Part shown: positions 21,623 to 32,989 of the stretch, piece after piece | Layout: each line of letters begins with the position of its first letter | Numbering within the stretch: the stretch's first letter is position 1 | NCBI GenBank assembly: GCA_028571685.1 | Contig: CM053143.1 | Coordinates: forward strand, 143,192,829-143,256,828 | DNA: 64,000 bases | Reading direction: 5' to 3' | Source of the DNA: Heterohyrax brucei | Taxonomy: Eukaryota; Chordata; Mammalia; Hyracoidea; Procaviidae | Translations under genes and position numbers: made by a program | The notes under the pieces: model-generated | The model's database searches: none | What the model saw: the letters and a program-made list of their open reading frames with translations, nothing else | Told to the model about the DNA's origin: nothing

Positions 21623-21921
21623 CATCTCACAATGCCTCAGCAAGTCTGGGAGAAAGGAGAACGCTGACAAACTTCCTCTTCGCTCTGTCTATTCAGTACC
21701 AAACCAGCCAGGCAGGCCTTTGTTTCACCCGTGTTTTGATGATGGCGAGGAAGACGTGTGCTTTCCTTAGAAAATAATGCGGGTACGAAAGTTACAGATT
21801 AGAACTAGGAGTTGCGAAAATTGGACATGGAACCATTTTCCTCAATTACAGTGGAGGAGAAAATACAAAAGAAGTTGGCGATAAAATTTAATATTTTAAA
21901 TGTTAACTTCTTTTGTGCTTT

Positions 21922-22182
21922 AGGACAGTACTGAAGGAAGGATGGTGAGACTACATCTCATCTACTTAGGATATGTTGTCAGGAGGGATCAGTTCGCAGA
22001 GAAGGACATCATGCTTGATGAGGATAAGGGTCAGTGAAGAAGAGGAAGACACTCACTGAGATGGACTGACACGCTGGCGGCCACAGTGGGCTCCAGCATT
22101 AACAACAATTGTGAGGACAGTATGCAACACGGTGGAGTTTCTTTCTGTTGCAACAGACTTGATGGCGCCTAACAGCTACAAA
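21922..22182 (+). mobile_element. RTE1 3' terminus, sense
   Basis: 'aaggatggtgagactacatc', 'agaagaggaagacactcact' and a terminal 'gatggcgcctaacagctac'. Same 3' region as the antisense piece at 21203-21622, so the two form a head-to-head pair 300 bp apart. Confidence 0.85.
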
Positions 22183-22199
22183 TATACCGCATATATGAC

Positions 22200-22390
22200 A
22201 ATGTATTGTACCCACTCCAATAGATTTAAATTTGAATTGATTTAATAAATTATTAAACCAATTATCTCTATTAATTAAATTTATTTATTAAAAATAAAAC
22301 AATAATAATTTATTATATTTAATTTATATTAATGAAAAAATCAATTAATTAAAATACATTTAAATTCTATTCTTGCCACAAAACAATCAA
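22200..22390. repeat. AT-rich low-complexity block
   Basis: Almost pure A/T from about 22215 to 22375 with interleaved 'aattaatt' and 'ttattaaa' type words. It begins at the RTE1 3' terminus, where an A/T-rich tail is expected, and ends about 75 bp from exon 3. Confidence 0.8.
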
Positions 22391-22462
22391 TTCTTAACAA
22401 TTCCAGTCAATTTATTTATCTCATTTTAAATGCAAGCAGTATTGGCAGCATTAAGAACTTAC

Positions 22463-22519
22463 TTGAGAGTAACCCTGCCCACCAGAGCCATTCCTTCAGG
22501 TAGGAATGTCCACCTTTCC
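22463..22519 (-). CDS. NIPAL1: NIPAL1 exon 3 (57-nt micro-exon)
   Basis: Encodes '[18 protein letters not shown]' (residues 106-123), with Gly105 split at its start and Met124 at its end. Acceptor 'ttttcctag', donor 'CAA|gtaagt'. It is far too short to appear as an open frame and was found by looking for the expected NIPAL1 peptide between exons 2 and 4. The HSYL-WW block is a NIPA-family hallmark in the loop entering the second membrane segment. Phase 1 start and phase 1 end (57 nt is a multiple of three), so skipping it would keep frame. Confidence 0.95.
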
Positions 22520-22780
22520 CTAGGAAAATAGTAAAAATAAGAATTAGCTTCCATCTGAGCGACATGAACATATTTTATACCACTGAACTATACAAGTGAA
22601 GATGCTGACATAGTGAAACGTTTTGTTAGCTATATATTTACCACAATATTCATAATGAAACACAATTAAGTTCTAAATTAGAGGAAGAATTGACCTCTAG
22701 GAAGGGCATTGGATGACAGTCAGAAAAGCAAAGGTTTAAGACCAAGTTAGTAAATCTAACATCTTGTAATTTATTTAAAC

Positions 22781-22841
22781 CAAAACCAAACCCACTGCTG
22801 GTCAATTCAATTGCAACTCACAGTGAACTTACATTGACTGC
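22781..22841 (-). mobile_element. AfroSINE tail fragment, antisense
   Basis: 'aaccaaacccactgctggtc' and 'gcaactcacagtgaac' only; the head is missing. Confidence 0.7.
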
Positions 22842-23099
22842 CTTTAAAATCTTAACAATATATCATGAATACTTTCTCATATCCTTAAATCATTCCTCGA
22901 TAATATTCTTTTGTAAACTTGTCTCTATAATTTGTAGCTATTTACTTTTCCATGTGAACCTTAGAAGCAAATTGAGCTAGTTTATGTCACACTGAATGAA
23001 AATGAATGGAAAATTCATGGTTAATGAAGGGTACTCATGCAGAGCTACTTAGCACCTGAAATGTCACTATGAATGCATAATCTAATTCTATGGTTATCC

Positions 23100-23422
23100 A
23101 TTTAATGATTTAATATTTATTAAGTGCCTAACACTGTACTGTGCAAGGTACCTGCTCTTGTGACTCTACTATCGATAAACAAGTAGACCCATAGAAAACA
23201 AGTTAACGCACGATAAATGTAAAATACAATGACAAATTATCCTAAGTACAATGAAGAAAGCCATTAGTACAATGATAGAGAATAATGAGGGGTAAGGGAG
23301 GCCTGACCAGAGACAGCGGTCAAGGAAGGTCTTTCTGTGGTAAAGACGATTAAGCTCAAGTTTAAAGGATGAGTCAGCAGAATGAGGGGCAGGGGAAGAG
23401 AATTCCAGGCAAATGGAAAACG
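23100..23422 (+). mobile_element. Ancient interspersed repeat, left part
   Basis: 'ttattaagtgcctaacactg' and 'gaagagaattccaggcaaat' are typical of an old mammalian repeat (L2/MER class, not named with certainty). The text continues after the LTR at 23904, and a related copy lies at 43430-43960. Confidence 0.45.
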
Positions 23423-23903
23423 CCTCATGGACTGATTAACATTCCCCCCAAAATGTGTCTATCAGTCTGACTGGGCCATGATTCCCAGTATTGTATCATT
23501 GTCCTACCACATGGTCATTTGATGGGGTTGTCCTATGTGTCATAAATTACATCACCATGATGAGGACTGTAAGACTGGGTACCATCTTAAGTCAATCTCT
23601 TTGAGATACAAAAGAGAGCACAGAGCAAAGAAAGAGACATGGGAACCTCATACTACAAAGAAAGCAGAACAGGGAGCAGAGCACATCCTCTGGAACTGAG
23701 ATTCCTGCTCAGAGATACCCCCCGACCAAGGGAAAGCAAGAATGACAAGGACTTTCCTCCGGAGCTCACAAAGAGCTTTCTTCTACAACTGGCGCCCTGA
23801 ATTTAGACTTCTAGCCTACTGGACGGTGAGAGAATAAACTTCTCTTTGTTAAAGTCATCCACTTGTGGTATTTCTGTTAGAGCAGCACGAGATGACCAAG
23901 AGA
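23423..23903 (+). mobile_element. MaLR/MLT1-like solo LTR in intron 2
   Basis: 'ctcatggactgattaacatt' start, 'gagaataaacttctctttg' with AATAAA, then 'cacttgtggtatttctgtta' end. It splits an older repeat. A 10-bp-scale target duplication was not obvious. Confidence 0.65.
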
Positions 23904-24115
23904 GGAGGAAAGAAGTTCCCTGGTAAATTCTAAGAACTAGGGAAAAATAGGTGACTGGGAGGCTAACATGAGATGAAACTGGAGAGATAGCAAAGGGCCA
24001 GATCATAAGATCAGAGACGGCAATTGAGTGCTTCAATTTTATTCTGAGTGCAAAAAAATGCCACTGTAGTGTCTTAGGTAGGGGAGTAGCCTGATCTGTC
24101 TTTGAAAACTAAAAT
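23904..24115 (+). mobile_element. Ancient interspersed repeat, right part
   Basis: 'aagggccagatcataaga', 'cttcaattttattctgagtg' and 'gtaggggagtagcctgatct' continue the element interrupted at 23422. Confidence 0.45.
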
Positions 24116-24265
24116 GGTAAAATGAGAGCCACAAAAGCTGTACACTAAATCTCTGAAAACAAGTCTAATTTTAGTTGCACATTCAAGGAGACACATCTGG
24201 CTCAATCTTGGAGGTAAGATTAGAGAACTGTTAAGACAGGAAATAGAGCTAGAGAGTAAAAAGAA

Positions 24266-24464
24266 ACTGCCACGGCATCTACTGCAACGAGTGGCAACCC
24301 CGTCTGTGTCAGAGCAGAACTGTGCTCCACAGGGTATTCGACGGCTGCTTTTTCAGAAATAGATTGCCAGGCACTTCAGAGGCACTTGTGGGTGACATAA
24401 GCCTCCAGCTTTTGCAGCAGCAGCGAAACAGGTTGACCATTTGCACCATCCAGGGGCACCAACA
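24266..24464 (-). mobile_element. AfroSINE, long subfamily, antisense
   Basis: 'tactgcaacgagtggcaacc', 'agaaatagattgccaggcac', 'gttgaccatttgcaccatcc'. Ends about 100 bp downstream (gene sense) of exon 2. Confidence 0.75.
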
Positions 24465-24567
24465 CAAACAGACACAGTAACATATAACTACTATCATACT
24501 GCAGTCTTCAAATAAGATTGTTTCTGTAGTGAGAAATTTGAATTTGTTAGTTGTATTCATTCCTTAC

Positions 24568-24834
24568 CAGCTCTAGTAACTCCCTTTTTCGCCAGTTGTA
24601 AGAGGCCCTTCTTTTTCAGTATGAAGCTGGAGCCAATAAAAACACTGGAACTTACTGCCAGCATCAAGCCCACATAAAGACTGTATTTGTTTTCTGTGTT
24701 TGCAGAAATGCTGAAGTTGGTTATGCTCGAATTCAGATCGATGCGGAGAGCAGGAGAACCCAACAGCTGTGACACACTCATGATCTCACACCAAGCCTGG
24801 GAAGAATTCTGGCAGAGTAGAGACAGTACGTGAC
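24568..24834 (-). CDS. NIPAL1: NIPAL1 exon 2
   Basis: 267 nt encoding residues 17-104, with Gly16 and Gly105 split. Acceptor 'ttttttccag', donor 'GCTG|gtaagg'. The luminal N-terminal part has three NxS/T sites (Asn25, Asn50, Asn55) before the first membrane helix '[20 protein letters not shown]', then '[12 protein letters not shown]', the conserved basic patch of the family. The ATG at Met34 inside this exon makes an isolated frame look like a start, but the upstream residues match human NIPAL1 and join exon 1 in frame, so Met34 is not the start. Confidence 0.96.
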
Positions 24835-25169
24835 CTGGAAAAAATAAAAAGTCAAAAACCAGAAGGGAGATGTACTGATGCTTACTCTCTTTCTAAGAAA
24901 GAGAAGCCTGAATGGGTGGTACTTTTTCTGCTACATGAGGGGAAATGATCAGCAGGGGCTCCACAGGTCATGCACAGGTTTTTTTTTCTTTTTTCTTTTT
25001 AAATGTGTTTTAAATTGTTTAGTTGTTGGCCTTTAAATATGAGCTTCCCGGTTAAAAAATATACATACATGAATTCCCCTTATAAATGAGAAGATCTGGC
25101 AATACTTAATTCCTTGTTCAACAAAGCAGCAACTGGCTGGAGTAGTAAGTATACCTGGCTCACCTGCTT

Positions 25170-25331
25170 AAAAACAAACCAAACCTGCTGCTACCAAGTT
25201 GATTCTGACTGATAGCAACCCCACAGGACAGAGTAGACTGGTCTATAGGGCTTCCAAGGAGTGCCTGGTGGATGTGAACAGCTGACTTTGTGGTTAGCAG
25301 CTGTAGCGCTTAACCCCTATGCCATCAGGGT
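25170..25331 (-). mobile_element. AfroSINE in intron 1
   Basis: 'caaaccaaacctgctgctac' tail through 'ttaacccctatgccatcagg' head, full length, antisense on the plus strand and so sense to NIPAL1. Confidence 0.9.
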
Positions 25332-25450
25332 ATAAATCCTGCATTTCAGAAAACATGTTTAAGAGTGCACTCAGTTTTCCATACTGTCTTTCCTGAAGAA
25401 CATGATTTTTCTGCTCTATAAATCTAACTTTTCCTAAATAAAACAGAACT

Positions 25451-25603
25451 TACGTGTGTCAGAGTAGAACTGTACTCGGTAACGTTTTCAATGGCTTTCA
25501 AAAATTTGGGGGAAGTAGACTGCCAGGCTTTCTGTGTTTCTGGGTGGACTTGAACTTCTAGTCTTTTGGTTAGCAGCCAAGTGGCATAACTACCCAGGGA
25601 CTC
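25451..25603 (-). mobile_element. AfroSINE, long subfamily, 3' truncated
   Basis: 'gtgtcagagtagaactgtac', 'ttgaacttctagtcttttgg' and 'ttagcagccaagtggcataa'. The 3' tail is missing. Confidence 0.65.
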
Positions 25604-28225
25604 TAAATAACCCAGAATCTAATAGAAAAATGAGTTAAATATTTATAGGCTTTTTTCAGAGTAAGATTCAAACAAGCATGCGAATTCACTGAAGCAGACC
25701 CATCAGTATAAGGGCCTTGGAATTCTGAACACTAAAACACGAGATGAAAACATTTACACTCTGTGATAAGAAGTTATTTGTAATCTGTGTACTTCACATG
25801 AAAAGCTGTCAACAAGGTGACACTGTGGCCAGATTTCTGTCTTCCCAACTCTTTTTCATTTAAGCAAAGGCATATTTTCCCATTATGAATTAGTTTAAAC
25901 AAAAAAGGGTAAAAGAGAATTAATGAACTGCAATTTCAGAAATCAGTGAAAGATCAGTTATACACCTCGTAATATCAAGAAGGCACACGAACAACAACAA
26001 AAGGCAGTTTGACCAAACGATTTCTTAGAACCAAAACTCAACAAATGGATCAAGGGCTCCCAGTAAAGCTGTATGAGGTCATCTGAATTGTAGTCTGAGT
26101 CAAGTTAAGAAACAGTCGTAAGTTCAAGTCCGGAAAGTGATAAAATAATTGAGTTCAAGGTTTTCATGACTGCTGTTCCATTAATCTCTATGATTTGGGT
26201 ATGAACCACCTTTGTTTCAGAGATACAGAACAAATTTTGATATAACCTTCTAAATAGTTTAATGGAAAACTATATTATATCGGGGATATCTAATAATATC
26301 GAGCAGTTTCAGGCAGCTTGTTTTAGTAAACTTTCAAATGGCAAGTTTTCAAGCAGGTTGGTCTGCTGAAATCTTGTTCTGGGGTCTATTCATTTCATCT
26401 AAATCTCAAGAACAGAAAGTAATAGTGGATTTTTTTTGCTAGTAAGAATTTTAATTACATTCCTCTCTGAGAAAACATCTGATTTGACTTTCCAGTGGAT
26501 TCCAAGGCTGTATTCATGCCACTTAGTATAATGTCAACATAACCATTCTAAAACTTCATCTCTGAAATCAGTGTTGGTGGGTCTCATTCCAGGAAAACAA
26601 TACTCTTTCTAAGCTGTTGTCAGACCTCAAACGGTTTCTTCATTTACAGGGGCCGTGTGGTGGGGGTTCCAAAGGGAATCAGGTCATCTCTGCTGCATCT
26701 TTCAAGTTCTTGTTCTAAGTGCTGGGCCTGAAGCCTGCAAGTTTTATGACAGGAAAAATAATAAAAAACATCTCATCTGGTTACTGACCTAAGAACTTGA
26801 ATTGTTTTATACCTCCAGGGTTTGTTACAGAGGCACCTAGGACAGAGATGACTAAAGGAGCAAGTGCAGCGCTGAGCGGGAGAAAAGGATGGAGCAGTAT
26901 GCGTGGGCAGGGACTTTCGGTTGTTTCGGGGGAATCAGCTCTCAAAATCAGAGTTGGATCTGAGTAAGCGGAGCAATCATCCAGTGAGTTTAATCTAGAC
27001 TTAATGTACCAGTGAAGCCAATGCATTTATTATTTTTCATTCTAACAGACACTACCGTCAGCCCTCCAAAGTGACTGTAGCAATTTGTTTCTTTGCCAAC
27101 AGGACGCATGTGTTATTCCTCCCATGTTGCATTACTTCTTTTGCTAAATACCGAGAAATCAATATTTAGGAAATATAGGTCAGTTATAAAGAAAAATAAT
27201 TCAATATGCAATGGTGTTGTATCAGTCAACCAATATAAAAAATAAAACATGACTCCTCAAAGGTAACATTATTCTGATTTTGTGTTTAACATTCCCTTTT
27301 TTTTAAAAAAAAAAGAGAAGTATTTTCTCCTATATGCTTATTTCTTTAAACAATGAACGGTGTAGTTTTGCCTCTTTTTGCACTTTATATAGCTGCACTC
27401 ATGCAGTAAGTTCTGGGTGTCCTGCTTATTTATGAGATTCCTCGTGTGGCCATAGAATATTTTTTTCCCCCACTGTTCTATAGAATTTCACTGTTAATGT
27501 CTCTTTTCTACAGTTGATACACATTTGGGGCAATTTAGTGGTTTTGCTCTTATAAATAGTATTGCTGATATGCTTATACAATTTTGAACCATACAGAAGT
27601 GACAATATTTGACGATTTCTGACCATACAAAAACATCAGGTTCACATGATTCAACTTAATACATATCTAATCGCATGCATGTACACATTTATATACACAG
27701 ATTCAAATTACTTCAAAATTTAAAACAAATTCCTGTAGATTATACATGCTTTCCCCATCGGAAGCTCTTCTAGTAACCCACTGTAAAGCATGGGTAAGTT
27801 GAGTAATCACTCCTGGCTTCAGTTTCGTCATTTCTGAAAGGAGGGCATTTGACTCAATGATTCTGCGGCTGTATTCGGGGATTTGCCTTCTCTGATTTTT
27901 GTGCTTTCATTATAAGCTATCTTAGTCTCTAGGGAAATATGCTTACAAGCCTGGTGGCTCATCAATGTTGCCTATGGACCAGACCTAAGCTTATAGACAC
28001 TGAAAGCTGGAAGACTTCAAAGAAACTGATGCCAACAAGCCAAAGTCACTTATCTGCCAAACTAGGGCCAGGTAACCAGATTCCTGGGCCTGTATTGCCT
28101 CCATTTCAAAAAATTAAAATTTCTTGAAGTACCATTATATTTATCTGTGGAGAATAATAATTTAAATTTATTACTTTATTACATAGTAGAGAATCTCTCA
28201 TTTCTAATAAGTCAGCAATTACACA
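25604..28225. other. Intron 1 stretch, largely unassigned
   Basis: No exon recognised. At 27380-27610 the text resembles an old L1 3'-UTR in antisense ('gctgatatgcttatacaatt' region) and 27770-27880 is weakly MIR-like. Small frames (26781-27026 minus, 27426-27626 minus) have no recognisable protein content. Confidence 0.35.
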
Positions 28226-28229
28226 GGCT

Positions 28230-28885
28230 ACTTTTTTTTCCCCTTTGGTACATTAGACAAAGGTTTACAGAACAAACTAGCTTCTACTAGCTTCCCATTA
28301 AACAGTTAGTCCATATACTGTTTTATGACACTGGTTAACAAGCCCATAACATACCCCCTTGCCGACCCTGACCTTCCTATTACCAGCCTTTCTGTGTCAT
28401 TCTGCCTTCTGGTCCCTGCCCCTGGGCTAGTGTTACCCTTTAGTCTTATTTTGTTTTATGGGTCTATCTAGTCCTTGGCTAAAGGGTAAACTTCAGTAAT
28501 TGAGCTCAAAGTGTTCTCCAGGAGCCATACTCTCAGGGTTTCTCCAGTCTCTGTCAGACCAGTAAGTCTGATCTCTTTTTGTGAGTTAGAATTTTATTTT
28601 ACATTTTTCTCCAGCTCTGTCAAGGACTCTCTATTTTGATCCCTGTCAGAACAGTCAGTGGTTGATAGCTGGGTACCAACTAGTTAGTTGTACGAGACTT
28701 ATTCTGGTGGAGGCTGTGGTAGACGTGGTCTATGAGTCCTCTGGACTGATCTTTCCCTTGTATCTTTAGTTTTCTTCATTAAAGTGGTGAGACTAGTGGA
28801 ATGTCCTAGATGGCTGCTCACAGGCTTTTAAGGTGTTAGATGCTACCCACCAAAGTAGAAGGCTGAACATTTTCATTATAAACTA
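28230..28885 (-). mobile_element. Afrotherian L1 3'-UTR-like block (antisense)
   Basis: 'aggtttacagaacaaactag', 'gtgacaga'-free pyrimidine-rich body with 'ctccagtctctgtcagacca', 'agaattttattttacatttt' and 'gatggctgctcacaggcttt'. Same type as the block at 2818-3535 but a different subfamily. Name assigned from memory of elephant repeats. Confidence 0.5.
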
Positions 28886-28983
28886 TGATATACATAGGCT
28901 TGATTTTTAATCACAAAAAAAATTCCAGTTTGAAGAAATCAGTGCCTCATTATCTAGTCTGCTGTGATAGTTTGCAATATCAC

Positions 28984-29072
28984 CAAAAAAACAAACCCAT
29001 TGCCACTGAGTTGCTTCTGACTCATAGACACCCTATAGGACCAAATAGAACTGTTCCCTAGGTTTGGTTGGC
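28984..29072 (-). mobile_element. AfroSINE 3' half, antisense
   Basis: 'aacaaacccattgccactga' and 'agacaccctataggacca'; ends at a break where an LTR-like repeat begins. Confidence 0.7.
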
Positions 29073-29074
29073 AG

Positions 29075-29508
29075 TATCAGTCAGCATATATCCACTCCTG
29101 TTCTGCTTCCAATGTGAGCAAAGTATTTTTCCCTTGATGTATGACTAGATGTAACTTGGTGGCCAATGGATGTCAAATAGAGGTGATACAAAGATAGGCT
29201 TTAAATGTGCTTATGTGGCTGGGCTTCCCCTCTTGCACTTTGGTAATTACCCATGTGTAGATTTCCCCTGACAATCTACTGCCCTGGGTCACAGGATGTA
29301 AACAGAACGGATATGAAGTCATCCCTATTGATACTAAGCCAAGCCCAAGTGGACCTGCAACCCAAGTCGAGCCGCCCAGGTGAACCCAACGTAGATCTGC
29401 CAGCCCCCACGGGATCCACAGGCATGTGAACAAGAATACAGAACTGCTTTAAACCACTGAGCTTTGGGTTGCTTATTACATAGCAGCACCTGACTGACAC
29501 ACTTGCCT
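29075..29508 (+). mobile_element. Old LTR-like repeat
   Basis: The right end 'aaaccactgagctttgggtt' and 'agcagcacctgactgacaca' is the form seen at the 3' end of old mammalian LTR or MLT-type repeats. The 5' boundary is approximate. Confidence 0.4.
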
Positions 29509-29559
29509 ATTCACAGGATGGCAGGAAGGACTCTATCTCCCCTATAATTTATTCTCCAA

Positions 29560-29760
29560 GTATCAGCCAGTATAAGCGCATTATATCACTTCTTGCTCAG
29601 TGCCCTCCATAGCTTTTCATCACGTTTATAGCAAAATCTAAATTCTTGAATCTAAACTTTAAAGCTTGGCATGCTCTGAAGTTTGTTCACCTCTGACATC
29701 ATATTGCATTACACTCCCTCTAATCCGTCTCTCTCCGGTGATGCTAGCCTTGTTTTGCGG
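29560..29760 (+). mobile_element. L2-like LINE remnant
   Basis: 'agcttttcatcacgtttata', 'aagcttggcatgctctgaag' and 'acactccctctaatccgtct' follow the old L2 order of a conserved 3' region. Confidence 0.4.
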
Positions 29761-30200
29761 TCATTATTCAACAGATAGTTACTGAATGGCTAATGGGTGC
29801 TAAGCATTTTCCAGAAGCTGTGGATACAGAATAAAATAGCAAAACACTTGCTTTCATATTCTGGAGGAGAAAGAGGAAAGACTGGTGATAAACGGATGCA
29901 CAAATAAGTAGAATATATTGTAGATGCAGTAAGTACTATAACCAACCCTATTGCAGTAGGGTCTATCCCACCACCCAGGGATTCCAAAAACTGCCTAACA
30001 CCATAAAGGAATATTTTTTAAAAACAAGATATAACGGGAAAGCCTTGTTGCTATTTGTTAATATAAAAACCCTGAGGCTGAAATGTGTTTGAGAAGTTGA
30101 AGGCCCAGCAGCAGGGGAGCCTGACTAGGGTGGAAGAGGAAAGTAGTATGAGATGAGGTCAAGCAGTAGTCTGGGTCAAGATTAGATGAAGTCAGCCTTT
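29761..30200 (+). mobile_element. Ancient interspersed repeat
   Basis: 'attcaacagatagttactga' and 'gctgtggatacagaataaaa' open the old repeat also represented at 23100 and 43430; later part decayed. Confidence 0.4.
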
Positions 30201-30357
30201 TGTCACGCCTCCTTCCAAAGCCCTACAAAGGCGTCCTTTCTCATTCAGGAAAATATTCTAAATCCCCACCAAGTTCTATAAGGACAAGGTCCTTCGGAAT
30301 GTCCTACTCTCATTTCCTGCTACACTACTTTTATTCCCCATCTGTTTCTCTTACAGA

Positions 30358-30490
30358 GCCTCAATAGCGGACTGGTTAAGAAGTCGCTGCTAATCAAAAA
30401 CCTGGCAACTGGAATCTACCAGCCATTCCTTGGAAACCCTATGGGGCAGTTCTGCTGTGTCTTACAGGACGGAGCGGGTTGGCTTTATGG
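30358..30490 (+). mobile_element. AfroSINE, internally shortened
   Basis: 'agcctcaatagcggactgg' head and 'accctatggggcagttctgc', with the 'agtcagaa' region deleted before the final 'ggttggctt'. Confidence 0.75.
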
Positions 30491-31650
30491 GCTCCTCTTA
30501 CAGACTCAATTTTTTTACACCTTCAGGTTCTTCAGTGGCCATTACTCAGCTCTTTATAGAGTGCGGGCTGGCACAGTCTACACCTTCTCATGACTGAAGC
30601 TGCTAAAATAGTATCTCCTTAGAGGAGACTTCCCTGCCTATGGAATCCAAGGAATTACTCACTTTCCATCATACACAATATTTAATATTCCCAGTCAAAG
30701 CAAACTTCCTCTTACAGCTTAAGTATAGTTTTATATCCAAAGATTGATTTCATGTACCCACTCAAGAAAATAATTGTTAAATAGGTACCATGCAATGACA
30801 TTGGGTATTCATTCAGTGCCCACTGCATTAGGTATTTGCTGTATCCCCAGATCTCAGGGTGAGCTCATCATTCATTCAACACTTAGCAAATTCTTATTGT
30901 ACACTTCCTCTGTCACAGGCCCTACTATGGCACATAGTAGTCAACAAGACAGGTTAAAAGATCTGTTTCGTCACAGACCTGATATTTTTAGTGACGGAAC
31001 AAACAGTAATAAAGGGTAGAAAAAGAATGAGAAATAATTTACACCAGTTTTGGAAATTAAGTTATAGTAGGTAGATGCATTAGGTGGGTAAGAAAAAAAA
31101 TCCATTATGTCAATTAACCAAAATAAAACTGAGAAGACACTATTGATTAAACAAAAAAGGGAAAAACCTCTGCTAAGTACTCTGAGAAGACTCTTGACCA
31201 TCAGATTTTCTCCTACAACTGACACCAGTTTCACACTGCGTGTTAGGAAGTCATTAAAATGTTAGAGTTGAGTAGTTAATAAATTCATAGGTCATAGCTG
31301 GCTTTCTTACATCTCGTTTTTTTTTAAGGTGTTATATTTTCATTTAATTAAGCTCTGTTGGCTTTTGGACCCAAACTGAGACATGGAGAAGATGCGCTAT
31401 GCTATACTTTTGGACTAGAAAATCTTTTGAGGCATCCCTGGTTTTAGAAGTAAAAGCCAAAGTATAAGATCGACTTTTTCATCACGGAAATCGACCTGGT
31501 ATGTTCTATCCAGATCTCACAATGGACTTCTTATTATTCAGGCCTCGGCTTGAATATCATTTTCTCAAAGGGGTATTCTTTGACTACCCAATCTAAAAAT
31601 CCACAACTCTCTTAATACATGATCCATGGACACTTCTCACTAAAAATAAC
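30491..31650. other. Intron 1 stretch, no feature recognised
   Basis: Includes weak traces of an old repeat near 30790-30960 ('attcaacacttagcaaattc'). No exon or structured element found. Confidence 0.35.
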
Positions 31651-31654
31651 TTAG

Positions 31655-31801
31655 TGCCATTGAGTTAATTTCGATTCATAGAGGCCCTATAGAACAGAGT
31701 AGAACTGCTGCACAGAGTTTCCAATAAGTGCCTGGCCGATCTGAACTGCTGAACTTTTGGTATTGCCATAACGCTTAACCACTAAGCCACTGGGGTTTCC
31801 A
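31655..31801 (-). mobile_element. AfroSINE in intron 1
   Basis: 'gccattgagttaatttcgat' tail to 'aagccactggggtttcc' head, near full length. Confidence 0.9.
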
Positions 31802-31999
31802 TGGACACTTACCACTGTCTATAATTACCTTTTTTGTATTCATTTGTTTCTTGCCTGTTGTCTGTCATCTACATTGTAAGCATGAAGGCAGGGAACTAGT
31901 CCCAGAATCTAGGACCAGCCTGTCTTGCAAATCCCTCTATCCTAGCGCTTAGGCCGGTGTCTGGCACGTGAGACTCTGGCTTGGTATTTGAATCAATGG

Positions 32000-32210
32000 A
32001 TACTTTAATAAGTGATTGAAAAATTGAGCCTTTATGCCATGTCAGGCTTTGAGCTATGTGCTCTGTGTGTATTCCCATTTGTACTGATTCCTCAGAACTG
32101 TAAACTACAGGCATTATTCCCATTTCACAGACAAAAAAGACTCAAGATGCTTAAGTGATATCCGAGAAGATGACCTGATGCCCAAACCCAATCTCTTCCC
32201 ACTCCTGAGA
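32000..32210 (+). mobile_element. MIR-like ancient SINE
   Basis: 'ggcattattcccatttcaca' and 'gacaaaaaagactcaagatg' correspond to the MIR core region. Confidence 0.5.
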
Positions 32211-32989
32211 ATGTGGATTCTGATTTCTTTCAGATCTTTCCCATCTGCCTCCCACATAACTTATCACCACAATTAATCAAAGATACTTGTTTTTTGGAAC
32301 TAAAGGCATAAGTAAGACAGGAAACACATCCGGAAGTTCTTGCCAAGTGGTGTAAGTCACATACCCTCTACGCTCACCCATCCTTGGGTAAACAAGGGTG
32401 GATGTATTGCTAACTGATTTATTAGTTTAGGACCTACTTAGAAAAGGGGCACACAACCTGACTATCTAGGAAATAATTCTATATCCAGCCGCCTAACATC
32501 CAATCCCAACTCAGTTTTTGAACTGTGAATCCTCACTTTCTTTCTTTCTGCCGGTTCTCCCTTACCAAGTAAGTTTTGAGTATTTCAATGTTTGTTTTAC
32601 TCTCCTTATCAAGGAATACAATGGAAACGCCAAGAGGAAAGGAAATTGGGAAAGCTGTCATCAACTGTGGAAAGAAATAGTTCTCAGTACGCTTCTCATC
32701 GCTGCCTCCCGCCTGGTTCCCCTTTTAGCCAGGCTCACACCCGCCCTTCCAGCTCCTTTTTTGAGACTAGGGAAAGTCAGCCAATGCTGGAAAGACGCAG
32801 CAAAGGGTCACCCCGAGAGGTCTTACAAAACTTGGGTGGGAGCTGAAACCACAGCCCGGCAAGTAGTGAGAAGACTCCACTAACGACCTCGCCCAGTTCC
32901 CCATCTCACTTCCTGTGGGTGTCTCGCCTTAGGCAGGAGACCAAGTGACTTCAGGCTAAGTCAGAGACTAGGCCAGTGGGTTGGAGACG

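Noticed and set aside
24557-24781. Exon 2 frame starting at the internal Met
   Set aside because: Upstream residues to the acceptor match NIPAL1 and join exon 1 in frame, so the start lies in exon 1.
32518-32883. 121-codon plus-strand frame near the NIPAL1 CpG block
   Set aside because: No recognisable domain, overlaps a frame in another phase, and no splice or start evidence. GC-rich DNA has few stops by chance.
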